Source of the DNA: Nodularia sp. NIES-3585
GTDB taxonomy: Bacteria > Cyanobacteriota > Cyanobacteriia > Cyanobacteriales > Nostocaceae
Length of the DNA stretch: 64,000 nucleotides
Reading direction: 5' to 3'
NCBI RefSeq assembly: GCF_002218065.1
Contig: NZ_BDUB01000001.1
Location: forward strand, 2,259,031-2,323,030
Every line of letters starts with the position of its first letter. Within the stretch, counting starts at the first letter, position 1. The notes beneath the pieces were generated by a model. It had not been told where the DNA came from, did not search any database, and saw only the letters and a list, made by a program, of their open reading frames with translations. The position numbers and the translations under genes are program-made. This document shows, piece after piece, positions 53,344 through 62,763 of the stretch.

Positions 53344-53468
53344 CGTTTAATATTGCTATTTAAGTATTTAGCAAAAGCGGCGTGTATTTTTTTACAACGC
53401 TTTCACTTAAGGTTGAGACTATTAAACTTTGGTGGTTTTCCCCCTGCTCCCAACTCCCCACACCCAGC

Positions 53469-55193
53469 CTAATAATGGTTGCCGACTTTACGATGATGGA
53501 CGGCTGTCAGTGCTTCTGGTTTGGAAACTCGTCCTTCGTAAACGTTGCTATATACTGCCCAGTGGTCGCCGCAGTCCATCCGACTCACAACTTCACACTC
53601 CATGTAGGCTAAGGCATCGGTGAGGATGGGAGCGCCGTTTTGGGCTGGCTGAGTTCTAACTCCTTCAAAGCGATCTGCTCCAGGGGCGAACCTCTTTAAG
53701 AAGTGTCTCATGAGTGTTTGGTAATTACCTTCTTCTAGGACGTTGAGAACAAAGCGATCGCCTACTTGCATGAGTGATTCAATTGCTCTATCTTTGGCGA
53801 CTGCAATGGATAATCCCATAGGTTTGAAGCTGGCTTGAGAAACCCAGGAGGCTAACATGGCACTAGAAACATCGCCTTTTTTGGCGGTAATTATATATAG
53901 TCCGCCACTGATTCTGCCTAGTGCTTTGTCTAGGTCTGCACCCAAGGATTTCATGGCTTTGATGCTGCGATCGCGTGTTACCCATTGTCCCAAGTCTGTA
54001 CCCGCTTCTTCACAAAGTTGGTAAGTATTTTCTGTGGGGGTTTGTTTAATCCGAATTGCTGGGAAAACTGTTGTTAAACCCAAGTTGCGGAATTTACTCA
54101 GCAGAGGGTCTATCGGTTCATCATCTCCACCGCCTGTTTCAAAGATGCCGATGGCTTGTTTTTCTTTGGCAGAACCGATAATTGTACTGAGTGCTGTTTG
54201 GATGCTGGCATTATTTTCCACAGGCGGCATACCGATGACAATTCCTGTACAACGGCTGACTAATTCCCGCAGTTCTTGTAAATCTATCCCTGCGCCCAAG
54301 TCTACAATTTCCACAGCAACATCAGTTTTACTAATACCTTTGGCAATTGCTTGCGCCAAGCGATCGCTATATCCGTATTCTGAAACGTAAAATATCCCTA
54401 CGGCTGTTTCAGCTTTGCTTTGGCTTTGGCTCCAAGTGCGGTAGCGTCCCGTTAGTTCCTCAACATTGTGAGACAATAAGGGACCGTGGCCAGTGGCGAT
54501 CATCTCAATGGTTTTCAGTTCAGCCATGCGCTTAAGGGCGGATAAAACTGAGCGGGCATTTGGCCCCATTAAGCACTCGTAGTAATATTTAAAGTCGGCT
54601 TCAATCGCTGGTAAATCTTCATCAAAGGTGCTATCTGAGCAATAATGTAGCCCAAAAGCATCACAGGTGTAGAGAATTTTCGTTTTATGATCGAAGCTGA
54701 AGATAGTATCCGGCCAGTGTAAGTTGGGAGCAATCACAAATTCAAATTCGTGACCATTGCCTAAATCTAAGCGATCGCCATTTTTGACAATTTGGCGCTT
54801 AAATGGCTGATGGACTAAATTTTCCAGAAACTGGATTGCTACCTTAGAAGCCACAACAGTTATATCTGGAGCCATTTGCAACAAATCTTTCACTAAGCCG
54901 CTATGATCTGGCTCGGTGTGGCTGATAATCAGATAATCAATTTCTGTAGGATTGATTAATCCTGTGAGGGTATCAAAATATAACTGGCGAAACTTTTCGT
55001 GAGAAGTATCAACTAAAGCAGTTTGCTCACCGCGAATTAGAAACGAGTTATAAGTTGTACCATTTTGCAAACCGAACTCAATATCAAAGCGATCGCGATC
55101 CCAATCTAAAGACCGAATTGCCATCGTTTCTTGAGCAATTTTCACAGTCTCTATGGTGAGCCGTTTTTCTGTTCTTTCGGTGAGTGCTACCAT
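53469..55193 (-). CDS. flv3: Flavodiiron protein, Flv3-type (canonical diiron site)
   Basis: 574 residues from ATG 55193, which has AAGGAGG eight bases before it; the frame opens at 55211. The diiron ligands are intact: HTEPDH, His in NLHWPDT, Asp in YTCDAFG and His in TGHGPLL. It then has a flavodoxin domain (GIFYVSEYGYSDRLAQ) and a flavin reductase-like C-terminus. The segment IRSLDWDRDRFDIEFGLQ fits Flv3. With Flv1 it removes photosystem I electrons by reducing O2 to water. The next gene on the strand is the DUF559 insert and then flv1. Flv4 is the main alternative. Confidence 0.92.
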   Translation of the reverse strand: MVALTERTEKRLTIETVKIAQETMAIRSLDWDRDRFDIEFGLQNGTTYNSFLIRGEQTALVDTSHEKFRQLYFDTLTGLINPTEIDYLIISHTEPDHSGLVKDLLQMAPDITVVASKVAIQFLENLVHQPFKRQIVKNGDRLDLGNGHEFEFVIAPNLHWPDTIFSFDHKTKILYTCDAFGLHYCSDSTFDEDLPAIEADFKYYYECLMGPNARSVLSALKRMAELKTIEMIATGHGPLLSHNVEELTGRYRTWSQSQSKAETAVGIFYVSEYGYSDRLAQAIAKGISKTDVAVEIVDLGAGIDLQELRELVSRCTGIVIGMPPVENNASIQTALSTIIGSAKEKQAIGIFETGGGDDEPIDPLLSKFRNLGLTTVFPAIRIKQTPTENTYQLCEEAGTDLGQWVTRDRSIKAMKSLGADLDKALGRISGGLYIITAKKGDVSSAMLASWVSQASFKPMGLSIAVAKDRAIESLMQVGDRFVLNVLEEGNYQTLMRHFLKRFAPGADRFEGVRTQPAQNGAPILTDALAYMECEVVSRMDCGDHWAVYSNVYEGRVSKPEALTAVHHRKVGNHY

Positions 55194-55303
55194 AGTTGGC
55201 CTCCTTGACACAATGAGTATATTTTCCTCTGGTTTTATTGTGACACGCCTTGATTGTTAAGCTTTATTAAAAAACCTATGACTGACTTAAAAAAATTAAA
55301 ACT

Positions 55304-56125
55304 GTGAAACCACAGAGGCGCAGAGGACACAGAGAGAATCTTTGGTTAGCCTTGGAAATTGGCAATTCGCGGCTGCACTGGGCTTTATTTACAGGTGAAA
55401 TCCTCGATGAAACTTGGGATACTGACCATTTTTCCGAATCATTAACACATATTCTAGCTAAATGTCAAGTAATTAATGATTTACCACCAGCACTTTTTCC
55501 TCTCAGTCAAAGGTTTAGGGAAATACGCGAAACCCCCCATCCCCCTATCTTTTTGGCATCTGTTGTTCCCCAGCAAACGGCAGTTTGGCAAACTCACCCT
55601 CATGTGCGCGTGATTACCTTGGAGCAAATCCCCCTATTAAATATGTATCCTACTTTGGGAATTGACCGAGCGTTGGCTTTATGGGGGGCTGGAAAAACTT
55701 GGGGTTTTCCGATATTAGTAATTGATGCTGGAACTGCAATTACTTTTACAGGAGCGGACGCTAATGAGTCTTTAATTGGAGGCGCAATTCTGCCGGGACT
55801 GGGTTTGCAATTTAGTAGTCTGAGTCAAAATACCGGACAATTACCACAGTTAGAAACAGAAATTATGTCTTTACCACCACGTTTTGCCATGAATACAAAA
55901 CAGGCAATTCAAAGTGGAGTTATTTACACTTTATTAGCTGGAATTAAAGATTTTATTACAGATTGGTGGCAGTTATTTCCTGACGGCAAAATTGTGATTA
56001 AAGGTGGCGATCGCATCTTAATAGTAAACTATCTCCAATGTCAGTTTCCAGAAATTGCAGCGCGTTTAATTGTGGAACCAAATTTAATTTTTTGGGGAAT
56101 ACGAGAAATAACCAGAGACTTTTAA
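55304..56125 (+). CDS. coaX: Type III pantothenate kinase (CoaX)
   Basis: 273 residues read from GTG 55304. ATP and pantothenate sites are [38 protein letters not shown] and [15 protein letters not shown]. This is the first step of coenzyme A synthesis. The first 13 codons ([10 protein letters not shown]) come from a common Nostoc repeat (CACAGAGGCGCAGAGGACAC), so the original start may be a TTG or other codon near 55340, or the repeat has supplied a new start. It is divergent from flv3. Confidence 0.9.
   Translation: MKPQRRRGHRENLWLALEIGNSRLHWALFTGEILDETWDTDHFSESLTHILAKCQVINDLPPALFPLSQRFREIRETPHPPIFLASVVPQQTAVWQTHPHVRVITLEQIPLLNMYPTLGIDRALALWGAGKTWGFPILVIDAGTAITFTGADANESLIGGAILPGLGLQFSSLSQNTGQLPQLETEIMSLPPRFAMNTKQAIQSGVIYTLLAGIKDFITDWWQLFPDGKIVIKGGDRILIVNYLQCQFPEIAARLIVEPNLIFWGIREITRDF
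55307..55336. repeat. Nostoc CAGAGGCGCAGAG repeat at the coaX start
   Basis: AACCACAGAGGCGCAGAGGACACAGAGAG-type repeat, a relative of the one at the nrtP 3' end (27378-27405). It covers the apparent start codon region of coaX. Confidence 0.7.
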
Positions 56126-56220
56126 ATTCTCCCCGCTCCTAAATTCTCCCCTCTCCTTAATAAGGAGAGGGGCTGGGGGTGAGGTTCTATATTTTATTAA
56201 ATCCGCATTCCTAAAAAACC

Positions 56221-57033
56221 TTAATTAGCCTTGATAAAGTTCTGAATATCTCTAGCTACGATTCCCGGACAAGCACCAGGTAAATCACTACCAGCATGAG
56301 CAATTATTTGCAACTCGACTTGAGGAAGCAGTTGAGTGTAAGTTTGAGTTTTAACTACAGCATCTAGCAAATCCTGACCACCTTGTAAAATTAAAACTGG
56401 GACTTCCATCAAGTGCAATCTTTTATGCAATAATTCTGCTTCAATTTCTGATTGTCGCCTTTGGAATAATAACTGACAGCCAGTCGGATATTCCAACAAC
56501 TTCTCACGCAGACTAAAATCTTTGTCGATTTTTTCTTTTAACCCCCAAATTTTATCTAAAGGTCGAAACAATTTTAATAGTTTCGATAATATTGGTGGAC
56601 TCTTCACTAATTTACGCATTTTCCCCGCATATTTTTCTTGCCCTTCTATGGCTACACCTTCTGGTGCTAGTAATACTAAACCACAAACTTTTTCTGGATA
56701 CTTTAAAGCATAACTAGCAGCAACCCAAGCACCAAGGGAATCGCCAACTAAGTATACTTTTTCTAATTTCACCGCTTGCAGAAACTCAGCAATACACTCC
56801 ACCTGTAAATCAATTGAGTGATGAACATTAGGACTTTCTGACTCACCGAACCCTAATAAATCTGGTGAAAGGCAATGGAAATGCTGAGATATTGAATCGA
56901 TTACTGATATCCATTGACTGCTATCGTTCCAAGCACCATGTAAGAAAATTACAGGAGTGCCTTCACCAGCTTCGCGCCAGAATAATAGCCCTTGAGAGAG
57001 TTTCCTCCGGGAGTTACGGTATAGGGTATCCAT
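56221..57033 (-). CDS. Alpha/beta-fold hydrolase
   Basis: 270 residues. Oxyanion-hole motif FLHGAWNDSSQW, nucleophile elbow GDSLGA (Ser), acid Asp in QGGQDLLDAV, and a His near the end in IIAHAGSDLP. The cap domain (about 140-195) is short and helical. It belongs to the general alpha/beta hydrolase superfamily, a lactonase, esterase or similar; the substrate is unknown. It lies 36 bases downstream of the Nudix gene on the same strand, so they may be one operon. Confidence 0.88.
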   Translation of the reverse strand: MDTLYRNSRRKLSQGLLFWREAGEGTPVIFLHGAWNDSSQWISVIDSISQHFHCLSPDLLGFGESESPNVHHSIDLQVECIAEFLQAVKLEKVYLVGDSLGAWVAASYALKYPEKVCGLVLLAPEGVAIEGQEKYAGKMRKLVKSPPILSKLLKLFRPLDKIWGLKEKIDKDFSLREKLLEYPTGCQLLFQRRQSEIEAELLHKRLHLMEVPVLILQGGQDLLDAVVKTQTYTQLLPQVELQIIAHAGSDLPGACPGIVARDIQNFIKAN

Positions 57034-57069
57034 TTTAATTTAAAGTTAAATCTCAAATCCAAAATAGCT

Positions 57070-57561
57070 TTAAGCCAGTGTTGTCAGACCATTCAAGTAG
57101 TCCTCCAACTGCCGAGTGTGGTCATGAGACATTTTTCCTAGCGGTAAAGAATCGGCAGAAAAAGCCTGAATTTCTATCACCTCCAAAGTATCTTGAATCT
57201 CCATTGTCCCTTGAACTTGTGCTTCGACCACAACACAAATTGAATGAATGCGAGGATCTCGGTCAGGTGATGAGTAAACTCCGACTAAACGGGTAATTTT
57301 CACCAACTCCAGTCCAGTTTCTTCTACCAATTCGCGTTTGACTGTTTTCGGAATATCCTCTCCCCAGTCCACCATGCCTCCAGGTAACGCCCAGCAACCA
57401 TCATCGCGCCGCTTAATCAGGACAATTCGACCGTCTGGTAATATCGGAATGATACTAGCGCCAGTAATGGGATGACGGAAAATAATCCCCAGTACTGTTT
57501 GTCCTACACGCCATAAATTACGTGTGGACTGGACAACTGTTGCAAAAAAAAGCAAGAACAT
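57070..57561 (-). CDS. Nudix hydrolase
   Basis: 163 residues. The Nudix box is complete: GGMVDWGEDIPKTVKRELVEETGLEL, with the REx2EE metal-binding part intact. Nudix enzymes split nucleoside diphosphates linked to another group; the substrate is unknown. The first 25 residues (MFLLFFATVVQSTRNLWRVG) are hydrophobic and may anchor it to a membrane, or the start may be the later V or M. Gene spacing to the alpha/beta hydrolase is short. Confidence 0.9.
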   Translation of the reverse strand: MFLLFFATVVQSTRNLWRVGQTVLGIIFRHPITGASIIPILPDGRIVLIKRRDDGCWALPGGMVDWGEDIPKTVKRELVEETGLELVKITRLVGVYSSPDRDPRIHSICVVVEAQVQGTMEIQDTLEVIEIQAFSADSLPLGKMSHDHTRQLEDYLNGLTTLA

Positions 57562-58220
57562 TCCAACTTAAGTTATATGTGTGTGTTTTGTTCTCTAATT
57601 TCCTACAATTTACATAAAATCCATGAGAATCTGGTTAATTTTTGTGTAACACAAATATATTTGTAGTTGAGGATTTTATTCTATAGGACTCATATTTGAT
57701 TTATGAAACACACGTAGTGGCGTGGCAAGGCTAAAATGTTGCAATAGATTTTTGAGAAAATTGAGATAAATCAATGCTTTCTGCTTTATTCTTAATGCAC
57801 TATTTTAAGCTTGTCACGCCAGTAGGGTGTGTGATCGAGCAGAGTACGGCACCAAGACCCAGAAGACGGTGTGTTAGGCTAAAGCCATAACACACCCTAC
57901 ATATACTTATATTCAATAATCAAATCGGATTCCTCTATATGACTTAGTATTGTAATCAATCCCCATTGAGTTTGCCCACACGGTGATAGTCCAATTGTTT
58001 GAATTATGACAATATTCAGCCTAAATTATCCACACATTGGAATTTAAAAACCAATTGTGGATACTATTGACATAAATATATTGAATACGATAGACTAGTA
58101 TACTGTTAAAAGTATGTGGATTCATAGGCTAGGCCAAAAGTATATCAATGACATAGGTAGCTGATATTGCTTATGTAGTGCCTAGTTGCACTTTTTTGTT
58201 GTTTATTAAATGAGGTGAAC
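57562..58220. other. Intergenic stretch with dispersed repeats
   Basis: 659 bases with no convincing gene. At 57822-57900 are relatives of the ACACACCCTAC repeat, including a hairpin GGTGTGTTAGGCT...TAACACACC. The last ~150 bases are AT-rich and should hold the promoter of the small basic protein gene. Confidence 0.5.
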
Positions 58221-58385
58221 ATGGCCAAGCGCCGTAACCCGAAAAAAGAAAAGGCGCTACGGAACCAGGCGTATGCCAGAAAGTTTCGTAAACGAACTAC
58301 TACAGGAAGAATGCAGAGAAGGTTCCAACAAAGACCTCCGAAGAGTGAGGAAGAAGAAGGAGCAGCAGCAGCAGATACTGATTAA
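58221..58385 (+). CDS. Small basic protein, 54 residues
   Basis: A short gene with ribosome site GAGGT nine bases before ATG 58221. The protein starts MAKRRNPKKEKALRNQAYAR and ends in a glutamate- and alanine-rich tail (SEEEEGAAAADTD). About a third of the first 40 residues are Lys or Arg, so it probably binds RNA or ribosomes; I do not know a function. Its good ribosome site, AT-rich upstream region and an intrinsic terminator 42 bases after the stop argue for a real, monocistronic gene. Confidence 0.75.
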   Translation: MAKRRNPKKEKALRNQAYARKFRKRTTTGRMQRRFQQRPPKSEEEEGAAAADTD

Positions 58386-58426
58386 GCCCTCTGTTGAAAT
58401 CTTTATCTTGAGTTTTTGAATTTTTA

Positions 58427-58458
58427 GGGCGTGCAGCTAGCTGTGCGCCCATATTTTT
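58427..58458 (+). terminator. Rho-independent terminator of the small basic protein gene
   Basis: Stem GGGCGTGCAGCT pairs with AGCTGTGCGCCC, with two G-U pairs, followed by ATATTTTTT. It is 42 bases past the stop codon. Confidence 0.8.
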
Positions 58459-58545
58459 TAGCCATTTTTCTGTTCACGGCGTGAAGCGATCGCCCTCTGA
58501 AAAGAGTCTGATCAGTAGATGGGTGAAGTGGTGGAAGAATGAGTA

Positions 58546-59613
58546 CTAGACAATTCGCTCTACATTTCTAAATGCCATCACGATCAATGAATCATCTCGA
58601 TCCAGTTTTTCAAAGTAACTCGGCTTCGGATTCAGGAGTACCTCGCCGCCCCGTTTTACTCCGAGCAAAAGTAAGGGATTATCAGCATTGGATGCACTGT
58701 ATTCACTGATTAATTTAATCAACTCTGGAAATGTCTTGCCCTGAAAGTGCTGCGGATACTTTCCTGGTTCGATAAAATAAAATTCATTGGTGTCATCTGA
58801 GTAAGTCAGTAGTTGCTGGTAGACGACAGACATTTTTTTAAACATCGCACTTTGAGCGATAATTCCCGAACTGTAGTCTCGCGCCGAAATCACTTCATCT
58901 ACGCCAGCTTCCTTCAGGTGCCGATGACGGTCTAATTTCACCAATTCTCCAATGACGTGGATGTCTTTTTCTTGACCAGGTGTCTGCTCAAGATGCTTAA
59001 TCGCCAGTGCAATTAGGGCATTTTTTTCGTCTGGCCCCTCAGTTTCTTCATCTGCTAACAAAATCACTGCCTTTGCTAGGGGCGCTTGTACCTTTTCTAA
59101 TGTGGCATGATGGGTGGGATCAGCCTGTACAAAGTAAACATTATCTATATCCTCTAAATCACCGCGATCCTCGATTACGGAAGCAGAAATGATGATGATA
59201 TCCCGAGGATCTGCTAGATTCGCTTCAAGTAACTGGCGCACAATTGCTGGAGCTTTTTCATTCCAGTTACAGATAATGATGTGGTCTTGGAAATACTTCA
59301 CGGCTTTATCCTGCAAAAGAGCGCGAGTGACAAAAAATGAGGAGATTTTCCCAACGATGGCTCCGAAAGCAAAGGTTCCGAACACTAAAAGGAGCAATTG
59401 AAGAATCCGACCAAGAATAGTCTGCGGTTTATCTGGATACTCGGCCATCAGTGTAATGATGGCGTTTTCCAAGGCTTCCCACGTTGCTTTTCTAGAACCT
59501 AATGCTCCCTCACTCCACAAAAGCAAAGTGGTCAAGCCAACTAATAATAAAAAGACTGCGATAGAAGTTAAGACTAAAGTGAGACGGTCATTTTGTTTTT
59601 TCATCAACGTCAT
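58546..59613 (-). CDS. Ion channel-like protein with RCK (TrkA-N) domain
   Basis: 355 residues. Two membrane helices (LVLTSIAVFLLLVGLTTLLLW and ILQLLLLVFGTFAFGAIVG) enclose a loop with a short helix (ALENAIITLMAEYP) where K+ channels have a pore helix; the TVGYG filter is absent. The rest is an RCK/TrkA-N fold: HIIICNWNEKAPAIVRQLLE has no GxGxxG, but VYFVQADPTHHATLEKVQA and LLADEE are typical. It may be a CASTOR/POLLUX-like or other cation channel rather than a K+ channel. Start at ATG 59613, with a second one (MKKQNDRL) three codons on. Confidence 0.75.
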   Translation of the reverse strand: MTLMKKQNDRLTLVLTSIAVFLLLVGLTTLLLWSEGALGSRKATWEALENAIITLMAEYPDKPQTILGRILQLLLLVFGTFAFGAIVGKISSFFVTRALLQDKAVKYFQDHIIICNWNEKAPAIVRQLLEANLADPRDIIIISASVIEDRGDLEDIDNVYFVQADPTHHATLEKVQAPLAKAVILLADEETEGPDEKNALIALAIKHLEQTPGQEKDIHVIGELVKLDRHRHLKEAGVDEVISARDYSSGIIAQSAMFKKMSVVYQQLLTYSDDTNEFYFIEPGKYPQHFQGKTFPELIKLISEYSASNADNPLLLLGVKRGGEVLLNPKPSYFEKLDRDDSLIVMAFRNVERIV

Positions 59614-60052
59614 ATTGTATCAGGACTTACGCAACAATTGCCAAAAATCTTAATTTATCAAACGGCCTATCGCTAAAGCGTTTACGTAGTATGCCGTAGG
59701 CGTAAGCTCCGCTTTAGCGATAGGCCGTAGGCTTTACACGCAGCGTATGCCCGCAAGGGCTGTAGAACGCCAAGACAAGGTAGAGTCTGCGTAAGTCCTA
59801 TTGATGATGGATTGTCCTTTTAGAAACAAGCTCGGTATTCTAAATGTTTAATTTTTAAACCCAAAGGAGCGCGGAAGTTCATCTTTCGCGTCAGCATTCC
59901 GAAGGAAAACTGGGTTTCCCGATGCCAGAAACTTCTCAAGACAAATATACCCAGATCCTTAAGGATTAGAGGAAAGAAGCAGGAGCCACTATGCAAGAAG
60001 ATGCAAAGAAAAAATTTCTAGCCCCTAACCTCTAACCTCTAACCTCTAGCCT
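59614..60052. other. Intergenic stretch containing a MITE
   Basis: 439 bases with no gene. A MITE covers 59622-59799 and the argH-side end carries a heptamer array. The middle part (59800-60020) is unremarkable. Confidence 0.6.
59622..59799. mobile_element. MITE-like element with 12-bp terminal inverted repeats
   Basis: AGGACTTACGCA at 59622-59633 and its exact complement at 59788-59799 bound 178 bases. The inside has further palindromes around CGGCCTATCGCTAAAGCG and its complement CGCTTTAGCGATAGGCCG. It has no gene, so it would rely on an outside transposase. No clear target duplication was seen. Confidence 0.75.
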
Positions 60053-60066
60053 CTAGCCTCTAGCCG
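60025..60066. repeat. Heptamer array at the end of argH
   Basis: Six tandem units, three CTAACCT, then two CTAGCCT and CTAGCCG. The argH TAG stop codon is one of them, so the last residues of ArgH (ARG) come from repeat sequence. Confidence 0.9.
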
Positions 60067-61450
60067 CTAAAGAAATTTCAGCGCGGGCTGTCGTAATTGC
60101 GTGATTCACCTGTGTAAAACCTGTACCACCGTAACTGTTGCGTGCTGCTACAACTTGGCGGGGCGATATTGCTTCATAAATATCTGCGGCAAAGGCTGGA
60201 TGTATTTGTTGCCACTCCTCTAAAGTCAAATCTTTTAAAAGTTTACCTGCGGCAATACTGGTTTTTACTACTTTGCCTACGAGATTGTAAGCTTCTCGGA
60301 AAGGTACACCCTTTGCAGCTAAATAATCCGCTACATCGGTAGCATTGGAAAAATCTTCCGCTACTGCTGCTGCTAAACGTTGGGTACGAAATTCTAAGCC
60401 TTCCCGCAACAATATTGTCATTGCTTCTAGAGAAGCTTTGATAGTATTCACACTGTCAAATAAACCTTCTTTATCTTCTTGCAGGTCTTTGTTATATGCC
60501 AGGGGTAGCCCTTTCATAATTACCAGCATTCCTTGGAGATGACCAAAAACCCGCCCGGTTTTTCCTCGTACTAATTCTGGTACGTCGGGGTTTTTCTTTT
60601 GGGGCATAATGCTGGAACCAGTGGCACAGCTATCTTTCAGGGTGACAAAACGAAATTCTTCAGATGACCAGAGAATAATTTCTTCTGAAAGACGGCTGAG
60701 GTGAACCATGATTAAGCTCGCAGCACAGAGAAATTCAATGGCAAAGTCGCGATCGCTTACTCCATCCAAGCTATTAGCATAAATACTCTCAAAATGCAAG
60801 AGTTCGGCTGTGTAATGTCTGTCAATGGGGAAAGTTGTCCCAGCTAATGCACCGCAACCCAAAGGCGAAATATTTACTCGGCGGGCGACATCCTCCAGGC
60901 GTTCCCAGTCCCGTTGTGCCATTTGGAAATAGGCCATGAGGTGATGAGCTAAACTCAGAGGTTGGGCGCGTTGTAGGTGAGTATAGCCAGGAATTAAAGT
61001 TTCAACGTGCTGTTCGGCTATATCCAGCAACACACCTTGAAATTGTCGCAAATGGCTACGAATTTCTTGAATTTGGTCGCGGAGATAAAGTCGAGTATCA
61101 GTGCCAACTTGGTCATTACGCGATCGCGCCGTATGCAGCTTTTTACCCACATCACCGACAATTTCCGTCAATCGCCGTTCCACTGCAAAATGGACATCCT
61201 CCGCATCAATCCCCGGCTGAAATTTACCTTGGCGGTATTCTTGGCGAATTTGTTCTAAACCCGCCACCAGTTCTTCACCCTCGCCTGGGGAAATAATCCC
61301 TGTGTGAGCCAACATTTTGGCATGAGCTTGAGAACCAGTCAGGTCATATTCGATTAATTCAATATCAAAACCTATACTGGCATTAAACCGCGCGATCGCA
61401 GGATGCAATGCTGATTCAAATCGTTGACTCCAGGTTTGTTCTTTGGTCAT
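60053..61450 (-). CDS. argH: Argininosuccinate lyase (ArgH)
   Basis: 465 residues, the family length. It splits argininosuccinate into arginine and fumarate, the last step of arginine synthesis. The fumarase/aspartase signature [15 protein letters not shown] and the [10 protein letters not shown] motif are present, as are the conserved T-H of [11 protein letters not shown]. The stop codon is donated by a heptamer array. Upstream, 61460-61575 is a set of mixed GGGGAGT-type heptamers. Confidence 0.97.
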   Translation of the reverse strand: MTKEQTWSQRFESALHPAIARFNASIGFDIELIEYDLTGSQAHAKMLAHTGIISPGEGEELVAGLEQIRQEYRQGKFQPGIDAEDVHFAVERRLTEIVGDVGKKLHTARSRNDQVGTDTRLYLRDQIQEIRSHLRQFQGVLLDIAEQHVETLIPGYTHLQRAQPLSLAHHLMAYFQMAQRDWERLEDVARRVNISPLGCGALAGTTFPIDRHYTAELLHFESIYANSLDGVSDRDFAIEFLCAASLIMVHLSRLSEEIILWSSEEFRFVTLKDSCATGSSIMPQKKNPDVPELVRGKTGRVFGHLQGMLVIMKGLPLAYNKDLQEDKEGLFDSVNTIKASLEAMTILLREGLEFRTQRLAAAVAEDFSNATDVADYLAAKGVPFREAYNLVGKVVKTSIAAGKLLKDLTLEEWQQIHPAFAADIYEAISPRQVVAARNSYGGTGFTQVNHAITTARAEISLAARG

Positions 61451-61578
61451 AGATGATTAGGGGAATGGGGAGTGGGAAATGGGGAATAATGATTTAGGAA
61501 GACACAAGAGGAATTTATCACTCTTTCTTCTCTCTTGTCCCCTACTCCCCACTCCCTACTCCCCACTCACCACTTACA

Positions 61579-61785
61579 TCAACCGTAACTTGTCAGACCC
61601 CGCAGAATATAGCCAACGACCAGACCAATCAATAGCGCCCACACTTGACCTGTTAGGACAAAGTTATTCCAAACTTGTTGCATCTGACCTAAAAGGTCTG
61701 GATCGTTAATATTTTGCGCTAGAATCGTTAGATTTACTGGCAGTTGCCAAACTAACTGAGATATTACACCACTGAAATAGTTCAT
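61579..61785 (-). CDS. Small membrane protein, 68 residues
   Basis: Begins MNYFSGVISQLVWQLPVNLT, with one clear membrane segment near the end (VWALLIGLVVGYILRGLTSYG). No recognised domain. I consider it real because of its strong amphipathic and membrane pattern; the ribosome site is poor. It lies between argH and larB on the same strand, next to a heptamer-rich spacer that covers the first bases past its stop. Confidence 0.6.
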   Translation of the reverse strand: MNYFSGVISQLVWQLPVNLTILAQNINDPDLLGQMQQVWNNFVLTGQVWALLIGLVVGYILRGLTSYG

Positions 61786-61897
61786 AGCTTGGTAATTTAT
61801 GGGTGATGGACAGCAATTATTGGTAGCCAGTTGTTTGCTTTTGCCTAATAAACACTGACCATAGATAGAAACCTCAGTATAACTTAACTGTAACCAC

Positions 61898-62686
61898 TCA
61901 AGATCCAGAAGATGCCATCCGTAATTTCTCGGCTGTTCGTAAAATTTGCCCCGCTAGAACAGCAGCACCAAACCCATTATCAATATTTACTACACCCACA
62001 CCAGAAGCACAGGAGTTAAGCATTGTCAAGAGGGGGGCTAAACCGCCAAAACTTGCCCCATAACCGATGCTAGTAGGAACAGCAATCACGGGACAATCTG
62101 CTAAACCTGCCACAACGCTGGGCAAAGCGCCTTCCATTCCGGCTACAACGATCAGAACTGATGATGATTCAATCAAATGGCGATTACTGAGCAAGCGGTG
62201 AATTCCAGCAACACCCACATCCCAAAGACGCTGTACACCAAAGCCAGAAAGTTCTGCGGTTACAGCCGCTTCCTCTGCTACAGCTAAATCAGCAGTGCCG
62301 GCAGAGAGAATACCAATTAAACCCCCCATCTTAGGTTCAACGTTAGGGGGAGTAATGGCACAAATTCTCGCCAATTCGTAATACTGCAAATCTGTAATTT
62401 TTGCTTGCAGTGCCGTATAAACGGCTGGTTCAATGCGGGTTGCCATCACCACCGAATTACGCAGGCGCATCACCTCCATAATTTGAACAATTTGTTCAGG
62501 AGTTTTACCTGGGCCCCAAATTACTTCCGGAAAACCAGTTCTGAGTTCGCGATGATGGTCAATTTTGGCAAACTCACCCACAGGTTCATAGGCTAAATCT
62601 TTGAGTGAATCTAACGCCATATCTGGGGTAACTTTACCATTGGCAACTGCTTGCAGGAGCGATCGCAAATTTTCAGGTTGAGTCAC
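61898..62686 (-). CDS. larB: Nickel-pincer cofactor biosynthesis protein LarB
   Basis: 262 residues read from GTG 62686 (VTQPENLRSLLQAVANGKV); an open frame reaches ATG 62731 but its first residues (MCLVLILFIPQSKII) do not belong to the family. LarB carboxylates nicotinic acid adenine dinucleotide to start the nickel-pincer cofactor, and is related to the PurE AIR carboxylase: LIGILSAGTADLAVAEEAA, GMEGALPSVVAGLADCPVIAVP and SIGYGASFGGLAPLL fit that fold. larC and larE are not in view. Confidence 0.92.
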   Translation of the reverse strand: MTQPENLRSLLQAVANGKVTPDMALDSLKDLAYEPVGEFAKIDHHRELRTGFPEVIWGPGKTPEQIVQIMEVMRLRNSVVMATRIEPAVYTALQAKITDLQYYELARICAITPPNVEPKMGGLIGILSAGTADLAVAEEAAVTAELSGFGVQRLWDVGVAGIHRLLSNRHLIESSSVLIVVAGMEGALPSVVAGLADCPVIAVPTSIGYGASFGGLAPLLTMLNSCASGVGVVNIDNGFGAAVLAGQILRTAEKLRMASSGS

Positions 62687-62763
62687 AATAATTTTAGATT
62701 GGGGGATAAAGAGAATGAGAACAAGGCACAATTGATAAACAACACCAAGTATCCCATCTCTAT

